A DNA stretch of 14,476 bases from assembly GCA_003486725.1 (NCBI GenBank), contig DNGD01000142.1, forward strand, positions 1 to 14,476, written 5' to 3'. This DNA comes from Rhodospirillaceae bacterium. GTDB taxonomy: Bacteria; Pseudomonadota; Alphaproteobacteria; UBA9219. The position numbers were made by a program, and so were the translations under genes. Each line of letters opens with the position of its first letter. Within the stretch, counting starts at the first letter, position 1. Below, one piece after another: positions 6,979-14,031 of this stretch. The notes beneath the pieces are model-generated. The model saw nothing but the letters and a program-made list of their open reading frames with translations, had not been told where the DNA came from and did not search any database.

Positions 6979-7140
6979 CGTCTTCCCGCACGAAGTGATG
7001 CGATAGCATCACGTAGATGCGGGATCCAGTTGAAATCTTTTTGTTCAGAAGAAATGTGCTTTGAGGACTTAAAAATAAGCAACTTTCAATCTGGATCCCG
7101 CATCTGCGAATCGCAACGCGATGCTCCGTGCGGGAAGACG
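6979..7140. repeat. REPIN-like inverted pair of hairpins between dnaN and recF
   Basis: Two imperfect palindromes, at 6979-7034 and 7084-7140, are inverted copies of each other around a ~50-nt AT-rich spacer. Each begins or ends with CGTCTTCCCGCACG and GATGCGGGATCCAG, and each folds alone with an outer CCCGCA/TGCGGG stem. The inner stems differ in sequence but both pair: GTGATGC/GCATCAC with a GATA loop in the left copy, ATCGC/GCGAT with an AAC loop in the right copy. This is the organisation of REP doublets (REPINs). No RAYT transposase gene is in the window. It sits in the leader of recF within a dnaN-recF transcript. Confidence 0.8.
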
Positions 7141-7170
7141 AAGTGGAGAGCATTGTACGACACGCCCTTC

Positions 7171-7201
7171 CCCTAGTCCCCAGTCCCAAGTCCCAAGTCC
7201 C
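7171..7201 (-). repeat. Third GGGACTN heptamer array, abutting the dnaN stop
   Basis: Read on the minus strand, four GGGACTN units (seventh base T, T, G, A) plus a final GGG begin 2 nt after the dnaN TAA. It differs from the right array of the S23/IVS cassette only at the variable seventh base, and both share the CCCCTAGTCCC edge on the plus strand. There is no four-helix gene beside this copy. The minus strand, which is the dnaN sense strand, fits the G3N4 quadruplex pattern with five GGG tracts. Confidence 0.88.
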
Positions 7202-7203
7202 TC

Positions 7204-8319
7204 TTACACACGCATCGGCATCAGGACGTAGAGCGCGCTGGCGTCTTCCACATCCTGCACCACGGCGGGGGCAGCGGTATCAGCCAGATGGAAACGCACG
7301 CCTTCGCCTTCTATTTGCATCAGAACATCCATCAGATAACGGGCGTTGAAGCCGATTTCCATCGGTGCGCCGTCATACGCGACTTCCAGCTCTTCGCTCG
7401 CGCTGCCCGCTTCCGGTGCGCTGGCGGAGACGATCATCTGCCCTTCGGAGAAAGAGAGTTTCACGCCGCGCGATTTTTCGGAAGAAATGGTTGCGACGCG
7501 ATCCACGGCGGCAGCGAACAAGGTGGCGTTCGCATCCAGAATCTTGTCGTTTCCGGTGGGGATGACGCGCTCGTAATCGGGGAACGTGCCGTCGATCAGC
7601 TTCGAGGTAATCACGATGTTGTCGAACATAAAGCGCACCTTGGAATCCGACAGCGCAATTTCAACCGCGCCGTTGGCTTCATCCAGGATCTTGCGTACTT
7701 CACCGACCGTCTTGCGCGGAATAATCACGCCCGCCACACCCTTGGCACCCTGCGGCGCGGCCATTTCAACGCGCGCGAGGCGATGGCCATCGGTGGCGAC
7801 AGCGCGTAGCACGTCAACCTTGTCGGCCTTGGTGGTGTGCAGATAAATGCCGTTGAGGTAATAGCGCGTTTCTTCGGTCGAAATCGCAAAGCGCGTGCGG
7901 TCGATCAGGCTGCGCAGATCATCAGCGGACAACGAGAACTTATGTTTGTGATCGCCTTCCGGCATCTTGGGAAAATCTTCAATCGGCAGGCAACCGAGTT
8001 TGAACTGCGAGCGTCCCGACGACAACACCAGTTGCCCCGCGGTGGCGGCATTAATCTCGACCTGCGCGCCTTCGGGCAGTTTGCGCACGATTTCATAAAG
8101 AGTATGCGCCGGCGCGGTGATCGCGCCCGCCTTGGACACCGTGGCGGCCATGGTTTCGTTGACTTCGATTTCCATATCCGTCGCAACGAAGGAAACTTCC
8201 TCGCCCGAAGCGCGGATCATAACATTCGCCAGAATTGGAATAGTGTTTTTGCGTTCCACAACACTCTGCACGTGGCTAAGGCTCTTCAGCAGGGCGGCGC
8301 GTTCAAGGGTGATTTTCAT
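7204..8319 (-). CDS. dnaN: DNA polymerase III subunit beta (sliding clamp) DnaN
   Basis: DnaN forms the dimeric ring clamp that tethers DNA polymerase III and repair polymerases to DNA. The 371-residue product matches the family from MKITLERAALLKSLSHVQSVVERKNTIPILANV at the N-terminus to the typical ALYVLMPMRV end. It contains TDMEIEV, the central AVATDGHRLARVE segment of domain 2 and the domain 3 GTFPDYERVIP segment. ATG 8319 is preferred because it gives the canonical N-terminus and puts AAAGAG 9 nt upstream; ATG 8325 is a weaker alternative. dnaA is not adjacent. Its promoter should lie in the gap shared with divergent murL. Confidence 0.98.
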   Translation of the reverse strand: MKITLERAALLKSLSHVQSVVERKNTIPILANVMIRASGEEVSFVATDMEIEVNETMAATVSKAGAITAPAHTLYEIVRKLPEGAQVEINAATAGQLVLSSGRSQFKLGCLPIEDFPKMPEGDHKHKFSLSADDLRSLIDRTRFAISTEETRYYLNGIYLHTTKADKVDVLRAVATDGHRLARVEMAAPQGAKGVAGVIIPRKTVGEVRKILDEANGAVEIALSDSKVRFMFDNIVITSKLIDGTFPDYERVIPTGNDKILDANATLFAAAVDRVATISSEKSRGVKLSFSEGQMIVSASAPEAGSASEELEVAYDGAPMEIGFNARYLMDVLMQIEGEGVRFHLADTAAPAVVQDVEDASALYVLMPMRV

Positions 8320-8355
8320 GGTCATGTGCTCTTTGTTAAAGGCAGCAGGGGTCAT

Positions 8356-8402
8356 CCCCGCGCGAGAATCTATGATCTCAAAGAGATAGCAGAGAATCGG
8401 GG
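8356..8402. promoter_or_regulatory. Dyad in the dnaN/murL divergent intergenic region
   Basis: The 224-nt gap between the dnaN and murL starts must hold both promoters, but I see no convincing -35/-10 pair for either. It does contain a nested dyad: CCCCG (8356-8360) with CGGGG (8398-8402), and inside it ATCTC (8375-8379) with GAGAT (8383-8387) around AAA, flanked by two AGAATC direct repeats. Further toward murL there is an AACGCT direct repeat around a TATAGTT. It could be an operator or a dnaN leader hairpin; the evidence is weak. Confidence 0.3.
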
Positions 8403-8543
8403 GCGTGGCTAGAGTGTGGATCGCCGAGAACGCTTATAGTTAACGCTAGAAAACACAGGGGATTTTACCACAAAGAACCCCCGCCTTGCCAGCCGTCATT
8501 GACTACCCTACGGTACGGGCAAACAAGGCTTAGGGCGCAGAAT

Positions 8544-9878
8544 ATGAATGTGGGTTCCTTTATTTTTGAGAGTTATGCATACGCCCCTGAAAAGGGGGTG
8601 CTGACGCTGGCCTACACCTATGAAAACGGCCTGTCGTTTGAGGAAAAGATCGCGTTCCCCCTTCCCGTCTTTCCCCCCGATGAGCAGACCAGCGCCGCGC
8701 TGGATACTTGTTTTCGCCTACTCTTCCTGCTCGCCGGTGTTAGTTACTACAAAGCCTATGCGCCGGAGAGGTTGATCTGTCGCGCCTTCCCTCTCGATCC
8801 CGTGACGGCGAGCTTTGTCGAGAAGGTTTACAGAAATGGCCTTGGCGAATTTGCCTATCGCAACAATCTGGATCTATCGGACCGCCTGAAATTTTCCGTC
8901 AACAATATTGCCCCGCCCGTGGCGCGGCCTGTGAAGCTTTCGCCGCGCCCGCTGGTCCCCGTCGGCGGCGGCAAGGATTCCATCGTGACGATCGAGGCGT
9001 TAAAGAAACAGGGGATGCAGCCGATCCTGTTCGCGCTGGGGCCCAAAGCGCCCCTGCCCGCGCCGATTGCGGGAACCATTGGCGTTTCAGGCCTTCCTTT
9101 TTTGAAGGTAGAGCGCACGCTCTCGCCCACTATTTTGGAGGCCAACAAAAGCGGCGCGCTGAACGGCCACGTCCCCATTACCGCGATTTTGTCGGTGATC
9201 GCGATAGCAACGGCGTTGCTGCACGGGATGGATTCCGTCGTCCTGTCGAACGAGCATTCCGCCAGCGCACCGAACCTTGTGAAGGATGGGCAAGAGATCA
9301 ATCATCAATACAGCAAATCTTTTGCGTTTGAAAAAGACCTCGCCGCCTATGTGCGCGGTCACATCACGCCGGACCTGCATTATTTTTCTTTGTTGCGCCC
9401 GCTGACCGAGGCCGCGATTGCCCAGCGTTTTGCGCAAGATGACGCCTATGACACCGTGTTCAGAAGTTGCAACACGGCCTTTCGCCAAGATGCCGCTACG
9501 CGCGGCGCGCACTGGTGCGGTGCGTGTCCCAAATGCCGCTTTATCTTCCTCGCGCTTGCCAACTTTATGGATAAAGAAAGGCTGCTGCGCATCTTTGGCG
9601 CAAACTTGCTGGACGATGCGGCGCAGACGGATGCCTTCGCCGCGCTGTGCGGGATTGATGCGCACAAGCCGTTCGAGTGCGTCGGCACGACGCAGGAAAG
9701 CACGCTGCTGATGGAGCATCTCACACATCTTGACGCGTGGAAAAACGATGCCGTGGTGCGCGAGCTTTCTTCGCGGTTTGTGGCCACGCCTGAGGATTTT
9801 AGTGCGGCCTATCAAGCGTTGTTCACCTTGCAAGATGAGCATTCAATTCCTCCGACCTATTTAGAGGCTCTTCTATGA
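8544..9878 (+). CDS. murL: UDP-MurNAc-L-Ala-L-Glu epimerase MurL
   Basis: MurL epimerises the terminal L-Glu of UDP-MurNAc-L-Ala-L-Glu to D-Glu in the alternative peptidoglycan route described in Xanthomonas oryzae. The 444-residue protein has the N-terminal FESYAYAPEKGVLTLAYTYENG segment and LLAGVSYYKAY. A PP-loop-like PVGGGKDS (139-146) follows, then SNEHSASAPN (235-244), NHQYSKSFAFE and a Cys cluster WCGACPKCRF (Cys325, 328, 331). ATG 8544 is chosen over TTG 8499 because the conserved part begins just after it; the RBS is weak. The stop overlaps the murD start by 4 nt. Identification rests on recalled family features. Confidence 0.87.
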   Translation: MNVGSFIFESYAYAPEKGVLTLAYTYENGLSFEEKIAFPLPVFPPDEQTSAALDTCFRLLFLLAGVSYYKAYAPERLICRAFPLDPVTASFVEKVYRNGLGEFAYRNNLDLSDRLKFSVNNIAPPVARPVKLSPRPLVPVGGGKDSIVTIEALKKQGMQPILFALGPKAPLPAPIAGTIGVSGLPFLKVERTLSPTILEANKSGALNGHVPITAILSVIAIATALLHGMDSVVLSNEHSASAPNLVKDGQEINHQYSKSFAFEKDLAAYVRGHITPDLHYFSLLRPLTEAAIAQRFAQDDAYDTVFRSCNTAFRQDAATRGAHWCGACPKCRFIFLALANFMDKERLLRIFGANLLDDAAQTDAFAALCGIDAHKPFECVGTTQESTLLMEHLTHLDAWKNDAVVRELSSRFVATPEDFSAAYQALFTLQDEHSIPPTYLEALL

Positions 9879-11164
9879 ACGCGCATGAGCTTAACGGAAA
9901 GCGCGTTGTCATCTGGGGCGCGGGAATGGAAGGCCAAGCGGCGGCCACGTTTATAATGGAAAACGCAAAGCCAGCCACCGTTGATTTTATTGACGACAAG
10001 AGCAGCCCCGAGGATGAGAAAAACGCGATCCTTGCGCGCGCAGACATCGTCATTAAATCGCCGGGCGTGAGTTTATACAAACCAGAAGTTCAGGCTCTGC
10101 TGGCACGGGGCGTCAGTGTCACGTCGCTTCTCAATCTGTGGCTGGCGCAGCCGCACACGGCGAAAATCATCGGCATCACCGGCAGCAAGGGGAAAAGCAC
10201 CACGTCGTCCCTTCTTTTGCATGTCCTGCACGCGGCGGGTTGCAAGGTCGCGCTGTGCGGCAATATCGGCACGCCCGTAACGGCGATCAATTTGCAAGAG
10301 ACAGAGATCGCGATTGTCGAAACCTCCAGCTATCAAGCCGCGACATTGTCGCAGCCTTGCGATATCGGACTGGTCACCGCGCTATACCCCGAGCATCTGG
10401 ATTGGCATGGCAGCGTGAAAACCTATTATGCCGACAAACTGAATTTGCTGACGCACAGCCACACTAAAATCGCCACACCGCAAGTCATCAGCGCCGCGAT
10501 GGAACACCACCTGACGCTGGCCCCCGATACGCTTTTTATGACCAAGCACGACTTTCATGCCGAAGGCACGACGTTATTTGAAAGCGGACAGGCGATAGGC
10601 TCTTTGGACAATCCCTATTTGCTGCGCGCGCATAACCTCGCCAACGTCTATGCCGTTTTGTCTATCGTGCGTGCGCTTGGCAAAGATGTGGGGGCTGCGC
10701 TCAGCGCGATGGCGGACTTCAAAGGCCTTCCCCACCGCCAGCAGGAACTGGGCGTTAAAGACGGGCTTTTGTATGTGAATGACAGCCTGTCCACCACGCC
10801 GCAATCGGCTATCGCCGCGATGGCGGCTTATGCGGGGCGGCCTCTTACGCTAATCGCGGGCGGCTTTGATCGCGGGATCGATTACGCGCCGCTGGTGATT
10901 TATCTGATCAACCGGCCCCATATTTTTGTGGTGTGCCTAGGGGAAAGCGGCGCGCGCATATTCGGCTCGCTGCGCTATCTGGGGATGACGGGGGTTGCTA
11001 TGGCCGCCACAATGGACGAGGCCGTTTTGATTGCTCGCCTGCACACGAGCACCTCCATTAACGGGGGCGGCGTGGTGCTGCTCTCCCCCGCCGCGCCCAG
11101 CTATGGCCTGTTCAAAGACTACGCCGAGCGCGGGGAGAGTTTTAAAAAGGCGAGCGGGGTTTAA
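9875..11164 (+). CDS. murD: UDP-MurNAc-L-alanine:glutamate ligase, MurD2-type
   Basis: This is a Mur ligase that adds glutamate to UDP-MurNAc-L-Ala with ATP. The 429-residue protein has an N-terminal Rossmann-like nucleotide-sugar domain ([14 protein letters not shown]), P-loop [10 protein letters not shown] (101-110), ETSSYQ, the [10 protein letters not shown] metal/ATP segment with His174, and YADKLNLL with the expected carbamylated Lys188. A C-terminal domain has [11 protein letters not shown] and [20 protein letters not shown]. Its ATGA overlap with murL suggests it is MurD2, which uses L-Glu and leaves inversion to MurL; substrate stereochemistry cannot be read directly. A canonical D-Glu MurD is the alternative. 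Confidence 0.9.
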   Translation: MNAHELNGKRVVIWGAGMEGQAAATFIMENAKPATVDFIDDKSSPEDEKNAILARADIVIKSPGVSLYKPEVQALLARGVSVTSLLNLWLAQPHTAKIIGITGSKGKSTTSSLLLHVLHAAGCKVALCGNIGTPVTAINLQETEIAIVETSSYQAATLSQPCDIGLVTALYPEHLDWHGSVKTYYADKLNLLTHSHTKIATPQVISAAMEHHLTLAPDTLFMTKHDFHAEGTTLFESGQAIGSLDNPYLLRAHNLANVYAVLSIVRALGKDVGAALSAMADFKGLPHRQQELGVKDGLLYVNDSLSTTPQSAIAAMAAYAGRPLTLIAGGFDRGIDYAPLVIYLINRPHIFVVCLGESGARIFGSLRYLGMTGVAMAATMDEAVLIARLHTSTSINGGGVVLLSPAAPSYGLFKDYAERGESFKKASGV

Positions 11165-11173
11165 GCCCCCCGC
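11154..11173. other. GC hairpin holding both stop codons of murD and alaC
   Basis: GCGGGG (11154-11159) pairs with CCCCGC (11168-11173). The 8-nt loop contains TTAA, in which murD stops on the plus strand (TAA 11162-11164) and alaC stops on the minus strand (TAA read from 11163-11161). Neither side has a T-tract, so it is not a classical terminator, but it is the only structure available to separate the convergent transcripts. Confidence 0.5.
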
Positions 11174-12390
11174 CCCTTCCTGAACATTTCCTTGATGCCG
11201 CGGATGGCCTGGCGGGAGCGTTCTTCGTTTTCGATCATGGCAAAGCGCACATGATCATCCCCGAACTCGCCAAAGCCAATGCCCGGTGCGACCGAGACTT
11301 TCGCTTCCGACAGCAACAATTTCGAAAACTCCAGCGAGCCCAAATGGGCGTAAGCGTCCGGTATTTTTGCCCAGATATACATGGCCGCCCGCGGCGTATC
11401 GACCATCCAGCCCGCGTCATGCAACCCCTTCACGAGCACATTGCGGCGCTTTTCATACGTCGCGCAAATGTCGCGCACGCAATCCTGCGGCCCCTCCAGC
11501 GCCGCGATGCACGCAACCTGAATAGGCGTAAAGGTGCCGTAATCATTATAGCCCTTGATACGCTCCAACGCGTTGACGAGAGTCTTGTTGCCGACCATAA
11601 AGCCCATGCGCCAACCGGCCATGTTATAGCTTTTGCTCATGGTGAAAAACTCGACGGCTACATCCTTCGCGCCCTTCACCTGCATGATGCTGGGGCACTT
11701 CCAGCCGTCAAAGCAAATATCGGCATACGCCAGATCATGCACGACATAGATGCCGTATTCCTTGGCCAGCGCCACGATGCGCTCAAAGAAATCCAGCTCC
11801 ACGCATTGCGCGGTCGGGTTTGCCGGAAAGTTGATGATGAGCATCTTGGGCTTGGGGATGCGCATGCGGATTGCTTTTTCGAGTTCTTCGAAAAAATCCA
11901 CACCCGGAATAAGTGGCACTTGCGTGATATCCGCGCCCGCAATGACGGGGCCATAGATATGGATGGGATAAGACGGGTTGGGCACCAGAACGCTATCGCC
12001 GCGATCGAGCGTCGCGAGCATCAGATGCGCGATGCCTTCCTTCGAGCCGATGGTCGCGATGGCTTCCGTCTCGGGATCCAAATCCACGTCATAGCGCGAT
12101 TTGTACCAGTTGCAGATGGCCTTGCGCAGGCGGGGAATGCCCTTCGACATCGAATAGCCGTGCGTGTCGCCGCGTTTGGCGGTTTCCACCAGCTTATCCA
12201 CAATATGCTGGGGCGTGGGGCCATCGGGGTTGCCCATGCCGAAATCGATAATATCCTCGCCGCGCCGCCGCGCCGCCATTTTCAGGCCGCCGGTGATGCT
12301 GAAGACATAAGGGGGAAGACGTTCGATGCGAGAGAATTCGGACGGCAGTTCTGCCGTGTTGCGTCCATGGGACGCTTTGACGTTTGTCAT
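11161..12390 (-). CDS. alaC: AlaC-type glutamate-pyruvate aminotransferase
   Basis: This class I/II PLP-dependent aminotransferase interconverts L-alanine + 2-oxoglutarate and pyruvate + L-glutamate. The 409-residue protein follows E. coli AlaC closely: [58 protein letters not shown] and [15 protein letters not shown] contacts are Asn191 in FPANPTAQ, Asp219 and Tyr222 in VVHDLAYAD, the Schiff-base Lys253 in [11 protein letters not shown], and Arg261. The start at 12390 has AAAGAG 7 nt upstream. DapL-type aminotransferases are related, but the AlaC signatures fit better. It converges on murD with overlapping stops. Confidence 0.93.
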   Translation of the reverse strand: MTNVKASHGRNTAELPSEFSRIERLPPYVFSITGGLKMAARRRGEDIIDFGMGNPDGPTPQHIVDKLVETAKRGDTHGYSMSKGIPRLRKAICNWYKSRYDVDLDPETEAIATIGSKEGIAHLMLATLDRGDSVLVPNPSYPIHIYGPVIAGADITQVPLIPGVDFFEELEKAIRMRIPKPKMLIINFPANPTAQCVELDFFERIVALAKEYGIYVVHDLAYADICFDGWKCPSIMQVKGAKDVAVEFFTMSKSYNMAGWRMGFMVGNKTLVNALERIKGYNDYGTFTPIQVACIAALEGPQDCVRDICATYEKRRNVLVKGLHDAGWMVDTPRAAMYIWAKIPDAYAHLGSLEFSKLLLSEAKVSVAPGIGFGEFGDDHVRFAMIENEERSRQAIRGIKEMFRKGRGA

Positions 12391-12475
12391 AGCGATGCTC
12401 TTTCACGTTAGCGCCTGGATACGTCCAAGCGACGGTCCCGCAGGTGCGCCCGCGAGCCAGAGCAGAGTATCAGAA

Positions 12476-12823
12476 TTAAATGAGCGCGCAAGCGGGGTTT
12501 TGCTGTTCCTGCCACTTTTCTAGCAACTTATAGTTTTCTTTACGACCAGGGTTGAAGAGCGCGTTTTTCTTCTTCGGATGTTCGAACAAAGCGACTTTTG
12601 CATGTTCCACCTGATTGGCGAAATCGGCGATTGTCGTATTCTTAACAAAGATCCGCTTGTTAATGCCCTCTACGCGAACGAAAACACGTCCCTTTCTGTC
12701 GGTATAAGCGCGTTGAATATCTCTAAACGGCACGTTCTTCTTTCTCGTGACGCAAAAAGGCCCGATACACTGTACAACGGGGACGCGCAGATGATCCGGA
12801 AAAAACGTTATTGAGGCCGTCAC
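12476..12823 (-). CDS. Hypothetical 115-residue protein, possible PH-like domain
   Basis: The ORF starts with GTG (12821-12823) and has GGGAG 9 nt upstream. I do not recognise the family with confidence. The first 85 residues alternate short beta-like segments and end in a helix (VPFRDIQRAY, RVFVRVEGINKRIFVK, TIADFANQVEHAKVALF), which resembles a bacterial PH-like domain; this is an impression only. The C-terminal 30 residues are Lys/Asn/Gln-rich. There is no signal peptide or membrane segment. An overlapping plus-strand ORF (12578-12814) looks less protein-like. A terminator separates it from the upstream small genes, so it needs its own promoter. Confidence 0.6.
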   Translation of the reverse strand: MTASITFFPDHLRVPVVQCIGPFCVTRKKNVPFRDIQRAYTDRKGRVFVRVEGINKRIFVKNTTIADFANQVEHAKVALFEHPKKKNALFNPGRKENYKLLEKWQEQQNPACALI

Positions 12824-12856
12824 AACAAAAAACTCCCAAACCTGACTGAGGGTAAT

Positions 12857-12893
12857 TAAAAAACGAACGGGCTGCTTAACAAAAAGCAGCCCG
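12857..12893 (-). terminator. Rho-independent terminator after the small minus-strand genes
   Basis: A 9-bp stem (12868-12876 with 12885-12893, CGGGCTGCT/AGCAGCCCG) and an 8-nt loop are followed on the minus strand by a T-rich tract (TTCG then six T). It ends the transcript carrying the 92- and 51-residue genes, about 53 nt after the latter's stop. Confidence 0.85.
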
Positions 12894-12945
12894 CGCGCGC
12901 AAGATTAATCAATGCTGTGGTGCAGCAAAAGATTTCCACTTCCCC

Positions 12946-13101
12946 TTAACGGGGGCGGAAATGTTCAACCTGCTTTTTCGTGACACCGAAAATCGCTCTC
13001 TGCGCGACAGCATCAGGCGTTTTTACTGTAACAATGATCCACTGCTTTGTTTTCGGATCATACGCGTTTGCGCCACGCGTTGGCTTTTTATAATCGTCCA
13101 T
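12946..13101 (-). CDS. Hypothetical 51-residue protein
   Basis: The reading frame begins MDDYKKPTRGANAYD and ends KKQVEHFRPR, 51 residues. It has a strong AGGGAG Shine-Dalgarno 6 nt before the ATG, sits 29 nt downstream of the 92-residue gene on the same strand, and is followed by a good terminator, so it is very probably real. The basic protein contains a likely beta-strand pair around DPKTKQWIIVTVKTPDA and a short helix QRAIFGVTKKQVEHF. No signal peptide or membrane segment is seen. I do not recognise the family, and no function is assigned. Confidence 0.65.
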   Translation of the reverse strand: MDDYKKPTRGANAYDPKTKQWIIVTVKTPDAVAQRAIFGVTKKQVEHFRPR

Positions 13102-13130
13102 TACAGTCTCCCTGAATAAAATTTATCTGA

Positions 13131-13409
13131 TTAAACATGCAGGCCGGTGGAGCCGAAAACCATTTTACTTGTTTTCATGCCAGGGGTTCTTAACGCTGTG
13201 ACATGCACAAGCTTGTTTGTTTTGCTCACAAGATGCAAAGCAACGCCGCGTTCCGCTGCGGCATCTTGAATAGCCTGTAGCGTCACGTTCTTTAATTCAA
13301 GCACCGGTGCTTCGGGATCAAAAGTCTTGATGGTGACGATGCCATCTTTGCCCAACTGTGCGGTTTGGATGTTGTTAGCATCAATCGCGTGTTCGTGCTT
13401 CATTCCCAT
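13131..13409 (-). CDS. Hypothetical 92-residue protein
   Basis: This soluble-looking protein starts MGMKHEHAID, with GGAGA 7 nt before the first ATG. It contains beta-like segments (DGIVTIKTF, VLELKNVTL) and a helix QAIQDAAAERGVAL, then HLVSKTNKLVHVTAL and a Gly/Met/Lys-rich tail. There are no catalytic motifs, signal peptide or membrane helix. The family is unknown to me. It forms a two-gene unit with the downstream 51-residue gene, with a likely promoter upstream and a terminator after the pair. Confidence 0.65.
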   Translation of the reverse strand: MGMKHEHAIDANNIQTAQLGKDGIVTIKTFDPEAPVLELKNVTLQAIQDAAAERGVALHLVSKTNKLVHVTALRTPGMKTSKMVFGSTGLHV

Positions 13410-13426
13410 TCAGATTCTCCATAATA

Positions 13427-13455
13427 ATGGTACAACGATGGGTAAAGGCTAGCAA
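13427..13455 (-). promoter_or_regulatory. Candidate sigma70-type promoter for the two small genes
   Basis: On the minus strand a TTGCTA (13450-13455) and a TACCAT (13427-13432) are separated by exactly 17 nt, each matching four of six consensus positions. The transcript would begin close to the GGAGA ribosome-binding site of the 92-residue gene, giving a short leader. Confidence 0.35.
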
Positions 13456-13491
13456 AACAGCGCGGCAACAACAAGGTTAACGAAGGGGGGC

Positions 13492-13998
13492 CTATTTCCC
13501 AACCGCTTTGAGCTGCGCTTCGGTGAGCTGAAAGCCCGTCAGGACGCGAATGGTAGAGGCGTCCTCATCCACGGCAAGCGGGATAAAGATGCGCAATGGC
13601 TGGTTGTATTCGGCGACATTCTTGTCGCTGGAAAAGGTAAATTCAGCCGTCATCAGTTCCTTGGCCTTCACCTTGTCCGCCGCATCGACGATGGAGGCAA
13701 AGAACGGGAAGCTGGCGCGATCGCCACCGAGCCTCGGCCCTTTTTGCGCGAACATCTTCAGCGTGAAATCGACGGTGACGCCTTTGTCGCTATAGTCGCA
13801 GGTCCCTTCGACCTTTTGCATCACGGCAACGGAAACCAGATTGGCGGGGTCGGCAGCTTCCTGCCCAAAGTCCGCCGCTTTTTCCAGCGCGCGTACGATG
13901 GCGACTTGCGGGCAGATGCGCTTGGGTTTTTCGGCGCCGGTGGCGCAGGCTGTCAAGGCAAACGACGCCAACAACATTGTCCAAAACGCTCGCTTCAT
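13492..13998 (-). CDS. Putative lipoprotein of unknown function
   Basis: The 168-residue product has a clear lipoprotein signal: positively charged MKR, a hydrophobic core, and the lipobox LTAC (15-18), with Cys18 as the predicted lipidation site. The mature part contains VEGTCDYSDKGVTVDFTLKMFAQKGPR, a small beta-rich domain. The middle residues after ASFPFFASIVDA and a late LRIFIPLAVDEDA segment suggest a secreted beta-sandwich, but no family is recognised. The start has GGGAGAG 7 nt upstream. It lies 33 nt downstream of an ABC-2 permease gene on the same strand and may be co-transcribed with it. Confidence 0.82.
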   Translation of the reverse strand: MKRAFWTMLLASFALTACATGAEKPKRICPQVAIVRALEKAADFGQEAADPANLVSVAVMQKVEGTCDYSDKGVTVDFTLKMFAQKGPRLGGDRASFPFFASIVDAADKVKAKELMTAEFTFSSDKNVAEYNQPLRIFIPLAVDEDASTIRVLTGFQLTEAQLKAVGK

Positions 13999-14031
13999 GG
14001 CTTAACTCTCCCGTCAAAGAAACTTGCAGCA

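Noticed and set aside
6963..7082. Longer RecF beginning at 7082
   Set aside because: It would translate the left REPIN hairpin. ATG 6962 has a strong GGAGGG site and is sufficient.
12194..12202. Perfect DnaA-box consensus TTATCCACA
   Set aside because: It is a single copy inside alaC, where the codons encode the conserved IVDKL segment. With no cluster of boxes or AT-rich unwinding region nearby, it is most likely chance and not an origin.
11161..12390. LL-diaminopimelate aminotransferase (DapL), suggested by dapA in the window
   Set aside because: The sequence follows AlaC closely in several long signatures, and it lies about 5.5 kb beyond dapA with other genes between.
11251..12411. 386-codon plus-strand ORF antisense to alaC
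   Set aside because: The opposite strand encodes a full-length, motif-complete AlaC. Long antisense frames are common in high-GC genes, and the translated product is His/Arg-rich with no domain.
12578..12814. Plus-strand 78-codon ORF opposite the 115-residue gene
   Set aside because: It has no clear ribosome-binding site, and the minus-strand frame is longer with a good Shine-Dalgarno and more protein-like composition. Some doubt remains because both are unknowns.
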